Shown: in pieces, positions 1-10,728 of the stretch
Layout: each line of letters opens with the position of its first letter
Numbering within the stretch: the first letter of the stretch is position 1
Assembly (NCBI GenBank): GCA_947499935.1
Contig: CANMQH010000005.1
Coordinates: 62,001 to 126,000, forward strand
DNA length: 64,000 bases
Source: an uncultured Algibacter sp.
GTDB lineage: Bacteria; Bacteroidota; Bacteroidia; Flavobacteriales; Flavobacteriaceae
Reading direction: 5' to 3'
Made by a program: the position numbers and the translations under genes
Notes under the pieces: model-generated
Seen by the model: the letters and a program-made list of their open reading frames with translations, nothing else
The model's database searches: none
Told to the model about the DNA's origin: nothing

Positions 1-859
1 CAACATCTTTTTGATGTCCTCCAAAATATTCACCTCTTAAGCCAAGTCCAAATTCATCAGAAAGTGAGTATTGTGGATATAATGCAACACCGTAAAAACT
101 GAAATCATCATCATTTTCTAAATTATATGCAGCATTTATTCCTAAATAAAACTCATCAGAGATATCAAATCCACCTGTATAATCTATTTCAAAACCTAAA
201 CCAACATCAGAATCAGCTCCGTCATAGTAAAAATTTAAGAATTGTCCTTTAAAACCCAATTGAGCACCAAAGGCATAATCACCTGTAATATTATCATCAA
301 CATCAGTAACATTCATAACAGCTACCATTAGACTAAAATCATCAGACAAAGTAAAATCTGCTTTCAAACCTGTATGACTAAAAGGCCCATTAGAGAATAA
401 ATGAGATGTTGAATAGTTAAAATTTCCAGTAGGAGATATAACTTCATACCCTAGGTATGTGTTAAAACGACCAATAGTTAATTTAAAATCATCAGAAACA
501 TTCCAATACGCATATAATTGGTTAACATTAAGACCTGTAATAGCTTCTTCGCCTCTTGGTCCAAAAACTAAATCTGCCACAGCTCCTGTTTCGTCTCCTT
601 CATAACTCGCAATAATATTTGCCATTCCTAATGCAAAACCTGTTTGGTTTGCAAATGAAGTCCCAAATGACTGAGCTCCACCATCACCGTCATTAAAAAA
701 AGCATTAGAAACATCAGTAGAAGTTAAATTAGTTTTGTAATAAGCATCAACACTACCACTAATAGATAATTTCTTTTCCGTTGTTTCTTCTTGTGCAAAT
801 AAGGCTGTCGCCATAAAAAGCATTGAGAGTGTAATAATTTTTTTCATAATTGTTTTCAT
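1..859 (-). CDS. outer-membrane beta-barrel porin (OmpL/BBP2-like), C-terminus outside window
   Basis: The reading frame is open from the start codon at 859 to the window edge, about 286 codons, so the C-terminus is missing. It begins MKTIMKKIITLSMLFMATAL and then FAQEE, a signal peptide with a likely cut after FAQ. The mature part alternates hydrophobic and polar residues with many Gly, Asp, Tyr and Phe, and has strand-like blocks such as LGLRGEYFGG, as in outer-membrane beta-barrels. The segments AYYKTN, FGPRG and NQLYAYW resemble the Bacteroidota putative porin family OmpL/BBP2 (inference from memory). In this phylum such porins often sit beside ammonium transporters; with gltBD divergent next door, a role in nitrogen uptake is plausible but not shown. 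An alternative start is the ATG at 847. Confidence 0.7.
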   Translation of the reverse strand, partial: MKTIMKKIITLSMLFMATALFAQEETTEKKLSISGSVDAYYKTNLTSTDVSNAFFNDGDGGAQSFGTSFANQTGFALGMANIIASYEGDETGAVADLVFGPRGEEAITGLNVNQLYAYWNVSDDFKLTIGRFNTYLGYEVISPTGNFNYSTSHLFSNGPFSHTGLKADFTLSDDFSLMVAVMNVTDVDDNITGDYAFGAQLGFKGQFLNFYYDGADSDVGLGFEIDYTGGFDISDEFYLGINAAYNLENDDDFSFYGVALYPQYSLSDEFGLGLRGEYFGGHQKDV

Positions 860-1350
860 TTAATTAGTTATTAATCTATTAGACCAAGTTTGATTAGTTT
901 TATATTGAGAATTTTAGGTCTAATTTCTCTTAAGAACGAGGCTAAACTATATTAAAAACTTTTAACCCCCATAAAAAACAGGGGTGTTTAATGTATTTTT
1001 ATCAATACTCTAATATTTACCCCTTTTTTTTATAGGTATTGTGTTTATTTTTTAAAATTTTGAATTTTCTACAACACTTTTTTTTATATTATCGTTAGTA
1101 TTTAATCCGCTTTTATATCATTTATACCATTATTTTAATTATTTTTTGTCATTAATTCACATATCTGCAATTATCACTGAATATTATCAATTGAATATTT
1201 ATTAATAAACAGGTTTAATATTGATATATAATTATTTTTATCTGATTTTCACTTCTAAAATCGAAATAATGAAATAGCACTTGTTGTAATTCAATACCTT
1301 GTGCATATATTTACAATTCAACTCACTTTTTTAAACAAAATTTGCAGATT
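860..1350. other. AT-rich divergent intergenic region, porin / gltB
   Basis: This stretch of about 490 bp separates the divergently transcribed porin and gltB. No open reading frame of note was seen. It carries an imperfect CCCC/GGGG hairpin around 962-990, long T and A tracts, and a good candidate gltB promoter at its right end. Its length leaves room for regulator binding, but no named operator was recognised. Confidence 0.5.
1284..1313 (+). promoter_or_regulatory. candidate gltB promoter (Bacteroidota type)
   Basis: TTG at 1284-1286, a 19-nt spacer, then TATATTTA at 1306-1313. This matches the Bacteroidota sigma-ABfr consensus TTG-N19-TAnnTTTG except for the last base. The predicted transcription start lies about 30 nt before the gltB ATG. 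Confidence 0.55.
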
Positions 1351-4300
1351 ATGCTGAAGAAACAAGGACTCTATTTACCAGAATTTGAACACGAAAACTG
1401 TGGTGCTGGTTTTATTTGTAATCTTAAGGGAGAAAAAACAAATCAAATCATTCATGACGCCTTAGAAATTCTAGTAAAACTAGAACATCGAGGTGGTGTT
1501 AGTGCCGATGGAAAAACTGGTGATGGTGCAGGTCTTTTAATAGACATCCCTCACGAATATTTTCAGAGAGTTTGCGACTTTAATATACCTGCTCCTAGAA
1601 CATATGCTGTTGGTATGGTTTTTTTACCGAAAATTGAGAATCAATATCAGTTTTGCAAATCTGTTTTCAAAAAAGAGATAGAAGCTCAAGGGCTTACCGT
1701 TTTAGGATGGAGAGAGGTTCCTGTAGATTCTACACAATTGGGTGAAATAGCAAAAGCTTCAGAACCTAACATAGAGCAAATATTTATAGGTAAAACAGAA
1801 GATGTAGATGAGGCCACATTTAAAGCCAAGTTATATGCCGCTCGTAAAATTACTGAGCATAATATTGCAACATCCAAAATATCTGAAAGCGATTATTTTT
1901 ACTTACCCAGTTTATCAAATACAACATTAATATACAAAGGTATTATTATGCCTGAAGATATTGGCCCGTATTATACCGATTTACAACAAATAGATTTAGT
2001 AACGCGTTTAGCGTTAGTACACCAACGTTTCTCAACAAACACTATGCCCACATGGGAATTGGCACAACCATTTCGTTATATGTGTCAAAATGGAGAAATA
2101 AACACACTACGTGGTAATGTAAGTAGAATGCGTGTGCGCGAAGAAATCATGAAAAGTGATGTTTTTGGCCCGCAAATAGATAAATTATTCCCAATTATAT
2201 TACCAGGGAAATCTGATTCTGCATCTATGGATATGGTTGTAGAATTATTAACACATACAGGACGTTCCTTACCAGAAATCATGATGATGATGATTCCTGA
2301 AGCTTGGGAAAAACATGCGACCATGTCTCAAGAACGAAAAGCATTTTACGAGTACAACGCTTGTATTATGGAACCTTGGGATGGTCCAGCATCGGTACCT
2401 TTTACTGATGGCGATTATATTGGTGCACTTTTAGACAGAAATGGACTAAGACCATCAAGATACACGGTTACTAAAAGCGGTAAGCTTATCATGTCTTCAG
2501 AAATTGGTGTAGTTGATATTGAACCCGAAGATGTAGAAAGTCATGGTCGCCTAGAACCTGGTAAAATGTTCTTGGTAGACATGAATGAGGGTCGCATTAT
2601 ACAAGACGAAGAAATTAAAAGTAAAATCGTTTCAGAGCGACCATATAAAACATGGTTAGACAAAACAAGGCTACACTTAAAAGATGTGCCATACACTAAC
2701 GAAACTTGCTCTGTTGAAACTATTGATATTAAAACCAGACAACGTTTATTTAATTACACGTTCGAAGATATACAAGAAGTTATAACACCTATGGCTATTG
2801 TTGGTAAAGAAGCTTTGGGTTCTATGGGTACAGATACACCTTTAGCCGTATTATCAGATAGGCCTCAACTTATTTCAAATTATTTTAAGCAATTATTTGC
2901 ACAGGTAACCAACCCGCCTTTAGATGGTATTCGTGAAGAAATCGTAACAGATATTAGTTTAAATCTTGGTAAGGATCGTAATATTTTCAGCATTACCGAA
3001 AGACAGTGTAGAAAACTTAGAATCCAAAACCCAGTAATTTCTAATGCTGATTTAGAAAAAATTAGATCTATAAATATTGAAAGTTTCAAAGCCGAAACTA
3101 TTGAAATACTATATCCAAAAGCAAAAGGTCTTAACGGGTTAGAGGATGCTCTTGAAAATATTATCATTCAAATTGAAAAAGCATTAGAAAAAAAGAATAA
3201 TATTATTATTCTATCCGATAGAGGTGTTAATAAAGATTTTGCTCCTATCCCTGCATTACTAGCATGTTCGTATGTAAACCATCAAATGAATCGTTTACGT
3301 AAGCGTTCATATTTCGATATTATTATTGAATCTGCCGAACCTCGTGAACCTCATCATTTTGCAACATTATTTGGTTATGGCGCTAGTGCTATTAATCCAT
3401 ATATGGTTAACGAAATCATAAGAATGCAAGTTAAAGAGGGCTTTATAACAGGTATGGACGAGCAAAAAGCTGTCGATAATTTCAATAAAGCTATTGGAAA
3501 AGGGATTTTAAAAGTCATGAATAAGATAGGAATCTCTACACTACATTCTTATAGAGGTTCTCAAATTTTCGAAATTGTTGGTTTCAACTCGCAGTTTGTC
3601 GAAAAGTATTTCCCATATACTGCTTCTAGAATTGAAGGTATTGGTTTATATGAAATTGAAAAAGAAATTGATCAGCGTTACAAACAAGCTTATCCAGACA
3701 AATCTATTGATAAGCTTTTGGGATTAAATATTGGTGGCGATTATAGATGGAGGCGTAATGGGGAGCGACACCAATTTAACCCAACAACCGTATCCAAATT
3801 ACAACAAGCGGTTAGACTAAGTGACCAGGGAAGTTATGATGTCTATGCTAAAGCCATAAACGAACAAGCAGAAAACCTAATGACCATTCGTGGGTTATTT
3901 GAATTCGATAATTTAGACCCTATTCCTTTAGATGAAGTAGAGCCATGGACAGAAATTGTTAAGCGTTTTAAAACAGGAGCAATGTCTTATGGATCTATCT
4001 CTAGAGAAGCTCATGAAAATTTAGCCATTGCCATGAACCGTATTGGAGGTAAATCCAATTCTGGTGAAGGTGGCGAAGACAGAAAACGTTTTCACCCCGA
4101 TGTTAATGGAGATAGCCGTAATTCGGCCATCAAACAAGTTGCTTCTGGACGTTTTGGTGTAACATCACATTATTTAACCAATGCCAAAGAAATTCAAATT
4201 AAAATGGCTCAGGGTGCAAAACCTGGAGAAGGCGGACAATTACCAGGCGAAAAAGTATTACCATGGATTGCAGCGGCTCGTAACTCTACACCTTTTGTAG

Positions 4301-5865
4301 GGTTAATTTCGCCACCACCACACCATGATATTTATTCTATCGAAGATTTAGCACAGTTAATTTTCGATTTAAAAAATGCTAATCGTGATGCACGTGTTAA
4401 CGTAAAATTAGTATCTGAGGTTGGTGTAGGAACCATTGCAGCTGGTGTTGCCAAAGCAAAAGCCGATGTTGTACTTATATCTGGTTACGATGGCGGAACT
4501 GGAGCATCTCCCCTTACCTCTTTAAAGCATGCTGGTTTACCTTGGGAACTTGGTTTAGCCGAAGCGCAACAAACCTTAGTACTAAATAAACTTAGAAGTA
4601 GAATTGTAGTAGAATGTGACGGACAACTTAAAACAGGTCGCGATGTTGCTATTGCAGCTTTATTAGGTGCTGAAGAATTCGGGTTTGCCACAGCACCTCT
4701 TGTAGCTTCGGGTTGTATTATGATGCGTAAGTGTCACCTAAATACGTGCCCAGTTGGTATTGCTACACAAGACAAAGAATTACGTAAAAACTTTAAAGGC
4801 ACACCAGAACATGTTATTAATTTCTTCTATTACATTGCAGAAGAATTAAGAGGCATTATGGCGCAACTTGGTTTTAGAACCTTAAGCGAAATGGTTGGAC
4901 AAACACATAAAATAAACGCCAATAAAGCGATAACACATTATAAAGCTAAAGGCTTAGATTTATCTAGCATTCTACATAGGCCAAGTTCTTATAGAACGAT
5001 GACGGTTAAAAATACCGAGCAACAAGATCATAATTTAGATAATGTATTGGATTTTACTATTCTAAAAGATTCTCATAGAGCCTTATATAGAAAAGAAAAA
5101 ATGACCTTACAATACCCCATTAACAATATAAACCGAACTGTGGGTGCTATTGTTAGTAACGAAATTTCAAAAATTTATGGGCATTTAGGTCTTCCAGAAG
5201 ACACTTTAAATATAAACTTCTCTGGATCTGCAGGACAAAGTTTTGGTGCCTTTGGAGCTCATGGATTAACATTTACTCTAGAAGGAAATACTAACGATTA
5301 TTTAGGCAAAGGACTATCTGGAGCTAAACTAATAGTAAAAAAGCCTGCTAAAGCAACATTTATTGCCGAAGAAAATATTATTATAGGTAATGTTTGTTTA
5401 TTTGGCGCGGTACAAGGCGAAGCATATATTAATGGTATAGCTGGCGAACGTTTTGCAGTAAGAAACTCTGGCGCCACTACCGTAGTAGAAGGTGTGGGTG
5501 ACCATTGCTGTGAATATATGACAGGTGGTAAAGTTGTTGTTCTTGGTAAAACAGGAAGAAACTTTGCTGCAGGTATGAGTGGCGGTATTGCTTATGTTTA
5601 TGACCCTGAAAATAAATTTATAAATGGTCTTTGTAATACAGAAACTATTGAGTTTGAATCTATCTCAACAGAAGATGCAAATGAACTAAAGCATTTAATT
5701 GAAAAGCATGCGCTTTATACAGATAGTAAATGTGGACAAAGGTTACTGACTAATTGGGATACAAGTTTAAAAAACTTTGTAAAAGTAATGCCAATCGAAT
5801 ACAAACGTGCCTTAAAACGTTTAGAGACAGAAGAACAAATGGTAGAAGAATTAACAATAGCATAG
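1351..5865 (+). CDS. gltB: glutamate synthase, large subunit
   Basis: Large subunit of glutamate synthase, which transfers the amide nitrogen of glutamine to 2-oxoglutarate to give glutamate. I take the ATG at 1351 rather than the in-frame TTG at 1342. The protein is 1504 residues, the usual size. The conserved HENCGAGF block places the catalytic N-terminal Cys at residue 17, so a 16-residue propeptide is removed. Domain order is class II amidotransferase (to about 430), central domain, FMN-binding synthase domain (about 830-1220) and C-terminal beta-helix with GXGXG-type repeats. The 3Fe-4S cysteines are Cys1122, Cys1128 and Cys1133 in the CHLNTCPVG region. gltD follows after 4 nt, so the two subunits are co-transcribed. 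Confidence 0.97.
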   Translation: MLKKQGLYLPEFEHENCGAGFICNLKGEKTNQIIHDALEILVKLEHRGGVSADGKTGDGAGLLIDIPHEYFQRVCDFNIPAPRTYAVGMVFLPKIENQYQFCKSVFKKEIEAQGLTVLGWREVPVDSTQLGEIAKASEPNIEQIFIGKTEDVDEATFKAKLYAARKITEHNIATSKISESDYFYLPSLSNTTLIYKGIIMPEDIGPYYTDLQQIDLVTRLALVHQRFSTNTMPTWELAQPFRYMCQNGEINTLRGNVSRMRVREEIMKSDVFGPQIDKLFPIILPGKSDSASMDMVVELLTHTGRSLPEIMMMMIPEAWEKHATMSQERKAFYEYNACIMEPWDGPASVPFTDGDYIGALLDRNGLRPSRYTVTKSGKLIMSSEIGVVDIEPEDVESHGRLEPGKMFLVDMNEGRIIQDEEIKSKIVSERPYKTWLDKTRLHLKDVPYTNETCSVETIDIKTRQRLFNYTFEDIQEVITPMAIVGKEALGSMGTDTPLAVLSDRPQLISNYFKQLFAQVTNPPLDGIREEIVTDISLNLGKDRNIFSITERQCRKLRIQNPVISNADLEKIRSINIESFKAETIEILYPKAKGLNGLEDALENIIIQIEKALEKKNNIIILSDRGVNKDFAPIPALLACSYVNHQMNRLRKRSYFDIIIESAEPREPHHFATLFGYGASAINPYMVNEIIRMQVKEGFITGMDEQKAVDNFNKAIGKGILKVMNKIGISTLHSYRGSQIFEIVGFNSQFVEKYFPYTASRIEGIGLYEIEKEIDQRYKQAYPDKSIDKLLGLNIGGDYRWRRNGERHQFNPTTVSKLQQAVRLSDQGSYDVYAKAINEQAENLMTIRGLFEFDNLDPIPLDEVEPWTEIVKRFKTGAMSYGSISREAHENLAIAMNRIGGKSNSGEGGEDRKRFHPDVNGDSRNSAIKQVASGRFGVTSHYLTNAKEIQIKMAQGAKPGEGGQLPGEKVLPWIAAARNSTPFVGLISPPPHHDIYSIEDLAQLIFDLKNANRDARVNVKLVSEVGVGTIAAGVAKAKADVVLISGYDGGTGASPLTSLKHAGLPWELGLAEAQQTLVLNKLRSRIVVECDGQLKTGRDVAIAALLGAEEFGFATAPLVASGCIMMRKCHLNTCPVGIATQDKELRKNFKGTPEHVINFFYYIAEELRGIMAQLGFRTLSEMVGQTHKINANKAITHYKAKGLDLSSILHRPSSYRTMTVKNTEQQDHNLDNVLDFTILKDSHRALYRKEKMTLQYPINNINRTVGAIVSNEISKIYGHLGLPEDTLNINFSGSAGQSFGAFGAHGLTFTLEGNTNDYLGKGLSGAKLIVKKPAKATFIAEENIIIGNVCLFGAVQGEAYINGIAGERFAVRNSGATTVVEGVGDHCCEYMTGGKVVVLGKTGRNFAAGMSGGIAYVYDPENKFINGLCNTETIEFESISTEDANELKHLIEKHALYTDSKCGQRLLTNWDTSLKNFVKVMPIEYKRALKRLETEEQMVEELTIA

Positions 5866-5869
5866 TGTC

Positions 5870-7333
5870 ATGGGAAAAGTAACTGGATTTAAAGAATTTG
5901 AAAGACAAGATGAAACCTACACACCTGTAAAGGACCGTGTAAAACATTATAAAGAATTTACAGTACCATTAGACGATACTGAAATTACCAAACAAGGATC
6001 ACGTTGTATGGATTGTGGTATTCCATTTTGCCATAGTGGTTGCCCACTAGGTAATTTAATACCCGATTTCAACCATATGGTACATCAAGGTGAATGGCAA
6101 AAAGCATCTTGGTTACTACATTCAACTAATAATTTTCCTGAGTTCACAGGACGTTTGTGTCCTGCGCCTTGCGAAAAATCTTGTGTATTGGGTATTATTG
6201 AAGACCCTGTATCTATAGAGAATATTGAAAAAAATATTGTAGAACGTGCTTTTAAAGAAGGTTGGATTAAACCACAGCCTCCTAAAACAAGAACAGGTAA
6301 AACCATAGCTATTGTTGGTTCTGGCCCAACGGGTCTAGCAGCTGCACAGCAATTAAATAGAGCAGGACATACCGTTACCGTATTTGAACGCGATGATGAA
6401 GTTGGTGGCTTATTACGTTATGGTATTCCTAACTTTAAAATGGAAAAGGGCATTATAGACCGCCGTATAGCTATTTTAAAAGCTGAAGGTATCTCTTTTA
6501 AAACTAATATTAATGTTGGTGTTAATTATGATGTTGAAGACCTAAAAGCTTTTGATGCTGTCGTTTTATGTGGTGGTGCTACAGACAGACGTAGCTTACC
6601 AACACCAGGTATTGATGCCGATGGTGTAGTACAAGCCATGGATTTTTTAACGCAACAAACCAAAGTATTATTTGGCAAAAAGGTAGACAACCAAGTTTTA
6701 GCAACCGATAAAAATGTCATTGTTATTGGTGGTGGAGATACAGGGTCCGATTGTGTTGGAACCTCAAACCGTCAAGGTGCGAAATCTGTAGTTAATTTTG
6801 AAATTATGCCTAAACCACCAGGGCACCGTTCTCCAACAACACCATGGCCTTTTTGGCCATTACAATTAAAAACATCGTCTTCGCATCAAGAAGGTGTAGA
6901 ACGTAACTGGCTAATTAACACCAAAGAATTTATAAAAGATAAAGACGGTAAATTAACTGCTTTAAAAACCGTAAATGTAGAATGGAAAATGGTTCCTGGT
7001 GAGCGTCCACAACTTATTGAGGTTGAAGGCACCGAAAAAACATGGCCATGCGATTTAGCACTATTGGCATTAGGATTTACAGGCCCAGAAAGCACATTAG
7101 CTGATAAATTAGGATTACATAAAGATGCACGCTCTAATTACAAAGCTGAGTATGGTAAATACCAAACCAATATCCCAAATGTATTTGCAGCAGGAGACAT
7201 GCGTCGTGGACAATCTTTAATTGTTTGGGCAATTTCAGAAGGTAGAGAAGCTGCTCGTCAAGTAGATATTTATTTAATGGGTAAATCTGATTTACCATCT
7301 AAAGACATTGCTGGCGATTTGGTTGCTATGTAA
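5870..7333 (+). CDS. gltD: glutamate synthase, small subunit
   Basis: Small subunit of glutamate synthase, 487 residues, which passes electrons from NAD(P)H through FAD and Fe-S clusters to the large subunit. The N-terminal third holds two cysteine groups, [14 protein letters not shown] and CPAPCEKSC, that ligate 4Fe-4S clusters. An FAD dinucleotide-binding motif [10 protein letters not shown] follows at about residue 145, a second nucleotide-binding motif [11 protein letters not shown] at about 285, and the C-terminal FAD motif [11 protein letters not shown] near 440. The start codon is 4 nt after the gltB stop, which points to translational coupling. A strong hairpin terminator closes the operon. 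Confidence 0.97.
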   Translation: MGKVTGFKEFERQDETYTPVKDRVKHYKEFTVPLDDTEITKQGSRCMDCGIPFCHSGCPLGNLIPDFNHMVHQGEWQKASWLLHSTNNFPEFTGRLCPAPCEKSCVLGIIEDPVSIENIEKNIVERAFKEGWIKPQPPKTRTGKTIAIVGSGPTGLAAAQQLNRAGHTVTVFERDDEVGGLLRYGIPNFKMEKGIIDRRIAILKAEGISFKTNINVGVNYDVEDLKAFDAVVLCGGATDRRSLPTPGIDADGVVQAMDFLTQQTKVLFGKKVDNQVLATDKNVIVIGGGDTGSDCVGTSNRQGAKSVVNFEIMPKPPGHRSPTTPWPFWPLQLKTSSSHQEGVERNWLINTKEFIKDKDGKLTALKTVNVEWKMVPGERPQLIEVEGTEKTWPCDLALLALGFTGPESTLADKLGLHKDARSNYKAEYGKYQTNIPNVFAAGDMRRGQSLIVWAISEGREAARQVDIYLMGKSDLPSKDIAGDLVAM

Positions 7334-7362
7334 TATAAAAGTTTAATATTTTAAGTGTTTTT

Positions 7363-7396
7363 AAAAATGCGAATCTCTTTTGGGTTCGCATTTTTT
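7363..7396 (+). terminator. rho-independent terminator of gltBD
   Basis: Perfect 11-bp inverted repeat (AAAAATGCGAA at 7363-7373 and TTCGCATTTTT at 7385-7395) with an 11-nt loop and a T run, 30 nt after the gltD stop. Confidence 0.85.
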
Positions 7397-7483
7397 AATA
7401 GCCTTATTTCGATTAATAATAATGTGAGTTTGATATATTGTTATCTGACAATCCGTTATTTAAAAATAAAAATAGGAGAAATG

Positions 7484-7563
7484 TGTCATTCCGAACGAGG
7501 CACGAGGAGGAATCTCATCTTTCTGAGATATCTCGTCGCTCATGTTTTCGCTCTGTCGACATG
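7484..7563. repeat. palindromic intergenic repeat, copy A
   Basis: The left part reads GTCATTCCGAACGAGG and then GAGGAATCTC. The right part (from GAGATATCTC to GTCGACATGATA) is its degenerate reverse complement, so the unit is an imperfect palindrome of about 80 bp. It resembles the GTCATTCCGA/GGAGGAATCTC elements common in intergenic DNA of Flavobacteriaceae (recollection). It lies in the roughly 440-bp gene-free stretch 7397-7832; the weak open frame across it overlaps the terminator and is not a gene. Confidence 0.55.
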
Positions 7564-7704
7564 ATAAATCACTGTTTGTCAGAAATATAAATACTATTGT
7601 TTATTGAGTTTTATATCGAACTCACGTTAATAGCATATAAAAATCAACGCTTTGTCATCTCAAAACAAAGTACGATCAGATTTCATATAAATAAAATATC
7701 ACTA

Positions 7705-7738
7705 ATGACGATGTGATTTCTCCTATCGTCGAAATGAC
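7705..7738. repeat. palindromic intergenic repeat, inverted partial copy B
   Basis: Read on the minus strand this is GTCATTTCGACGATAGGAGA followed by AATCACATC, an inverted relative of the left half of the unit at 7484. A weaker third fragment (GTCATCTCAAAACAAAG and on) lies near 7654. The spacing suggests a decayed composite of the same element. Confidence 0.45.
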
Positions 7739-7832
7739 TTGTATACTATATTTTAATATATTGATTTTTAAAACAAAACTCAATAAAATCAAGTTGTTTA
7801 TACAAAAAAAGCATTCTACTCTATTGTATTTA

Positions 7833-8750
7833 TTAAAGCCTAGAAGCTGCATTAGATATGTTATCCAAAGCATTATTTATAGTTTCTAAAATAGTGTCAT
7901 TGTCTTGGATATTGTGGCGTAGTTTTAAAAAATCAGGCGTATTATACGATACATTAATTGCACCATCTTCACCTTCCCAAACTAGCATTTTCTGTGGCAA
8001 GTCTATAGCTGCTGTTGCTTTGTTTTGCATTAATGGAGTTCCTAAATTAGGGTTTCCAAAAATGATTAATCGTGTAGGTCGCAATTCTAACCCAACGTTA
8101 GAAGCATTTTCTTGATGATTTACTTCTGCAATTATTTTAAGGTTAGGATTATTATCAATAGTAGTTTTTAAGGTATTGTAAGTATCATCAAAATTTTGCG
8201 TACTTATTTTAGTAATAACCCCTTCACTTGAAATCATTGTAGTACTTGGCGAAACAATAATTTCACTTCCGGTAGCGGTCGTCGTTATACCCGTAAGTGC
8301 ATTGTTAATTGTTGGTAACGTTTGTACGCTTTCTAATTGGTGTCTTCCTATTAAGTAATCTGTCGCGTTAAAGCCTACATACACGCCATTATCAGCATCT
8401 TGATAAGCTACAATTTTTTGAGGTAAATCTAACCCTGCAAGCTGATTTTTTTGCATTAAAGGCGTTCCTAAATTAGGGTTTCCAAAGAAAATAACACGTG
8501 TAGGGTTCAATTCTAAATCAACTGAAGCTGCATTAGCCATATGATTAACTTCGGCTATGATTTTAATATTTGTATTAGCATCTATGGTATTACGTAATGT
8601 TGCATACGTATCATCAAAAGACCTGTTACTTATAGAAAGTGTTAAGCCTTGAACAACTGCTGGTGTAGACATATTAGGATTTTCTGGTTCATTATTGTCT
8701 TTACAAGACGATAATAGTATTAAAACTGCAATTACTAAATTAAGTTTCAT
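7833..8750 (-). CDS. lipoprotein with two DUF302 domains
   Basis: Protein of 305 residues starting with a lipoprotein signal (lipobox LLSSC, Cys16) followed by an acidic tether. It holds two tandem copies of a DUF302 domain, at about residues 32-165 and 175-305. Both copies contain FDDTY near the start, then an IIAEVNH block and the strongly conserved FGNPNLGTPLMQ. DUF302 proteins are small alpha/beta proteins of unknown function; the conserved glycine/proline motif is the family hallmark. The duplication is internal to one gene. It is not in an operon with its neighbours: gltD converges on it from one side and the next gene diverges on the other. Function unknown. Confidence 0.85.
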   Translation of the reverse strand: MKLNLVIAVLILLSSCKDNNEPENPNMSTPAVVQGLTLSISNRSFDDTYATLRNTIDANTNIKIIAEVNHMANAASVDLELNPTRVIFFGNPNLGTPLMQKNQLAGLDLPQKIVAYQDADNGVYVGFNATDYLIGRHQLESVQTLPTINNALTGITTTATGSEIIVSPSTTMISSEGVITKISTQNFDDTYNTLKTTIDNNPNLKIIAEVNHQENASNVGLELRPTRLIIFGNPNLGTPLMQNKATAAIDLPQKMLVWEGEDGAINVSYNTPDFLKLRHNIQDNDTILETINNALDNISNAASRL

Positions 8751-9175
8751 AATTAGTGTTTATTTTATGTTAAATATAACATCTATATTTAATTACGAAT
8801 TAACTTAGAGTCTAGATGCTAATTTTTAATAAAATTATTAAAACCAAAGTAAGTTTTAGCTATGAATTAGATATTTATGCAAGCGCTTAGCTTATGAAAA
8901 TTCGCCATGCTCAAATTACTATATTAAAAGAAAGGAAATGGTAGTCTATCAAGAAAACTTAGAGTTTTTTATAACAATTTAATTGGGCTTAGAACAACAA
9001 AAACCATATAACCATTATATTTTATTTAAAAATTTAGCAAGCTCATACATTCATTAAACAGGTGGAATAAACGTTTTGTCTATTATTTATTGAAAGTATT
9101 GGAAATAATACCGAAATTAGCCGGAATCAATTAGTTAGGATTATAACAAACCCAAATTATATTTCAAAACCTAAA
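8751..9175. other. intergenic, no feature recognised
   Basis: About 425 bp between divergent genes. Six-frame reading shows only very short frames with several stops and no recognisable protein remnant. No clear hairpin or -7 box stands out. Confidence 0.4.
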
Positions 9176-10672
9176 ATGAAACACTTTATCATTCTCTCAC
9201 TTCTCATCGTTAGCTTGTGTGGTTTTACACAAGAAAATCCGGTTATAGATTTAAATTTATATCACCTTAATGGGCAAGTTAAGTCTGTAGAGGAATTTAA
9301 CCTAAATACAAAAGGAAATTCTAAATCTGAAACAAACTTAAATGTTAACAATTACAAAACTAATATAGACAAGCATCCTGTAAGAAAGATACTTTTTAAC
9401 AAAAAGGGTTACGAAACCGAAACGCATGAGTATACGTCTGGAAAATTATCTAGTAAAATAGAGTACCTCTTAAACCCAGAGATGCAGAAAGTTAAATCTA
9501 AACATTACACCTATGCAAATAATACCTTTACGGTTAGTAAAAACAATAAGTCATTAGTTTTTCTTTATGATTTAAAACAAAGGCTTTCTCAATTATCTAC
9601 AACTGAAAACCAACTGGCTATCAATACATTATTTCTATATGATGACCAAAACAGAATAGTAGAAATTACATACGAAAAAGGTTATGGCACGTATAACGGA
9701 AGAGATAAGTTTTTTTATGATAAAAAAGGGCATTGTGTTAAAAAGATAACACACAATGTTCCAGAAAAGGATGTTAAGAACATCTACATTATGAGGTATA
9801 ATGAGCAAGGGCATGTTTCAGATTCTTTAAAATTAAACCCTGGAGGATTACTGCTTAATACTATTAGCTACGAATACTTATATGATTCTAAAAATAATTG
9901 GATTACGCGATTTGCGAGTACTAATAACGCGATTGAAAACATAACAAAACGTGTTATTAAATACTATGGTGAAGATGAAGAAAAAATAGACACTGATTTT
10001 TATGATGACACCAACGACAAAGAACAAGATGTTACTAGCATAGAAAATCAAGTACTTCCTTTAAACAACAAAGAAAACACAACACCAACAACGATTATAA
10101 AACCCAAAAAAGAGCTTATAGAAAATAAGCCTGCAAAACAAAATATTACTACAGCCACTCAAGCATCAAGACATATTACAAAAAAACCTTTAGCAGAGAA
10201 CTCTTTAGATAAAAAATCGATTAAAGAAAAAACTAAGCTAGACAAAAAAAATAAAAAGCTTGAAGAAGAACGGTTAGCGAAAGAGAAAGAACTTAAGATA
10301 AAGCGATTTAAGGAAAAGGCAAAGCAAGATAAAATTAATCAAAAACTTGAAGCCGAAAAACTTGAAAAAGAAAAAAAGCTTCAAGAAAAACAAGCCAAAG
10401 AGAAAGCCAAGCAGGATAAAATCGATAAAAAAAATGAAGAAGAAAGGCTGGCTAAAGAAAAAGAGCTAAAAATTAAACAATACAAACTAAAAGCTAAACA
10501 AGATAAAGTCAATCAAAAACTACAAGCAGAACGTAGGGCTGCTGAACAGGCTCTTCAAGAAAAATTAGATAAAGAAAAGGCTAAACTAGACAAAATCAAT
10601 CAAAAATTAGAAAAAGAAAAACTAGCTATAGAAAATAAAACCAAGAAAAAAGAAGCTAAACAACAAAGCTAA
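9176..10672 (+). CDS. exported protein with C-terminal 29-residue charged helical repeats
   Basis: Protein of 498 residues, not a family I recognise. A signal peptide (MKHFIILSLLIVSLCGFTQ) is followed by a region to about 270 with YD-repeat-like strands (LFLYDDQNRIVEITY, YEYLYDSKNNW). A low-complexity linker follows, then a C-terminal Lys/Glu-rich helix from residue 352 to 496 built of five consecutive units of exactly 29 residues. Each starts with a variant of K-A/T-K-x-D-K-x-N. The helix resembles TolA-type or single-alpha-helix spacers, so the protein may span or bridge the periplasm (inference). It stands alone, convergent with fbp. Confidence 0.75.
   Translation: MKHFIILSLLIVSLCGFTQENPVIDLNLYHLNGQVKSVEEFNLNTKGNSKSETNLNVNNYKTNIDKHPVRKILFNKKGYETETHEYTSGKLSSKIEYLLNPEMQKVKSKHYTYANNTFTVSKNNKSLVFLYDLKQRLSQLSTTENQLAINTLFLYDDQNRIVEITYEKGYGTYNGRDKFFYDKKGHCVKKITHNVPEKDVKNIYIMRYNEQGHVSDSLKLNPGGLLLNTISYEYLYDSKNNWITRFASTNNAIENITKRVIKYYGEDEEKIDTDFYDDTNDKEQDVTSIENQVLPLNNKENTTPTTIIKPKKELIENKPAKQNITTATQASRHITKKPLAENSLDKKSIKEKTKLDKKNKKLEEERLAKEKELKIKRFKEKAKQDKINQKLEAEKLEKEKKLQEKQAKEKAKQDKIDKKNEEERLAKEKELKIKQYKLKAKQDKVNQKLQAERRAAEQALQEKLDKEKAKLDKINQKLEKEKLAIENKTKKKEAKQQS
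10229..10663 (+). repeat. five tandem 87-bp coding repeats (29 residues each)
   Basis: Five in-frame units, residues 352-380, 381-409, 410-438, 439-467 and 468-496 of the host gene, without any insertion or deletion between units. Units 1 and 3 share LEEERLAKEKELKIK-like halves and units 2, 4 and 5 share INQKLEAEK-like halves, giving an overlying 174-bp period. Confidence 0.85.
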
Positions 10673-10728
10673 AATGCCGTTGTCCTAGATTTCTAATACT
10701 TTCTACAATTATATATTGATTTTTGCCA

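Noticed and set aside
860-1341. Possible riboswitch or small RNA in the gltB upstream region
   Set aside because: Only one imperfect C/G hairpin and homopolymer tracts; no known riboswitch core and no promoter-terminator pair around it.
1342-1350. TTG start nine bases upstream of the gltB ATG
   Set aside because: The ATG at 1351 gives the normal short propeptide before the catalytic Cys and needs no unusual codon.
7355-7564. 69-codon open frame after gltD
   Set aside because: It crosses the terminator hairpin and a palindromic repeat, has no recognisable protein pattern and starts only 21 nt after the gltD stop.
7858-8115. 85-codon plus-strand frame inside the DUF302 gene
   Set aside because: Shadow of a well-supported gene; no start signal or family features.
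10229-10663. CRISPR-like regular repeats
   Set aside because: The 87-bp periodicity is in frame, diverged at synonymous sites and encodes a continuous helix; there are no spacers.
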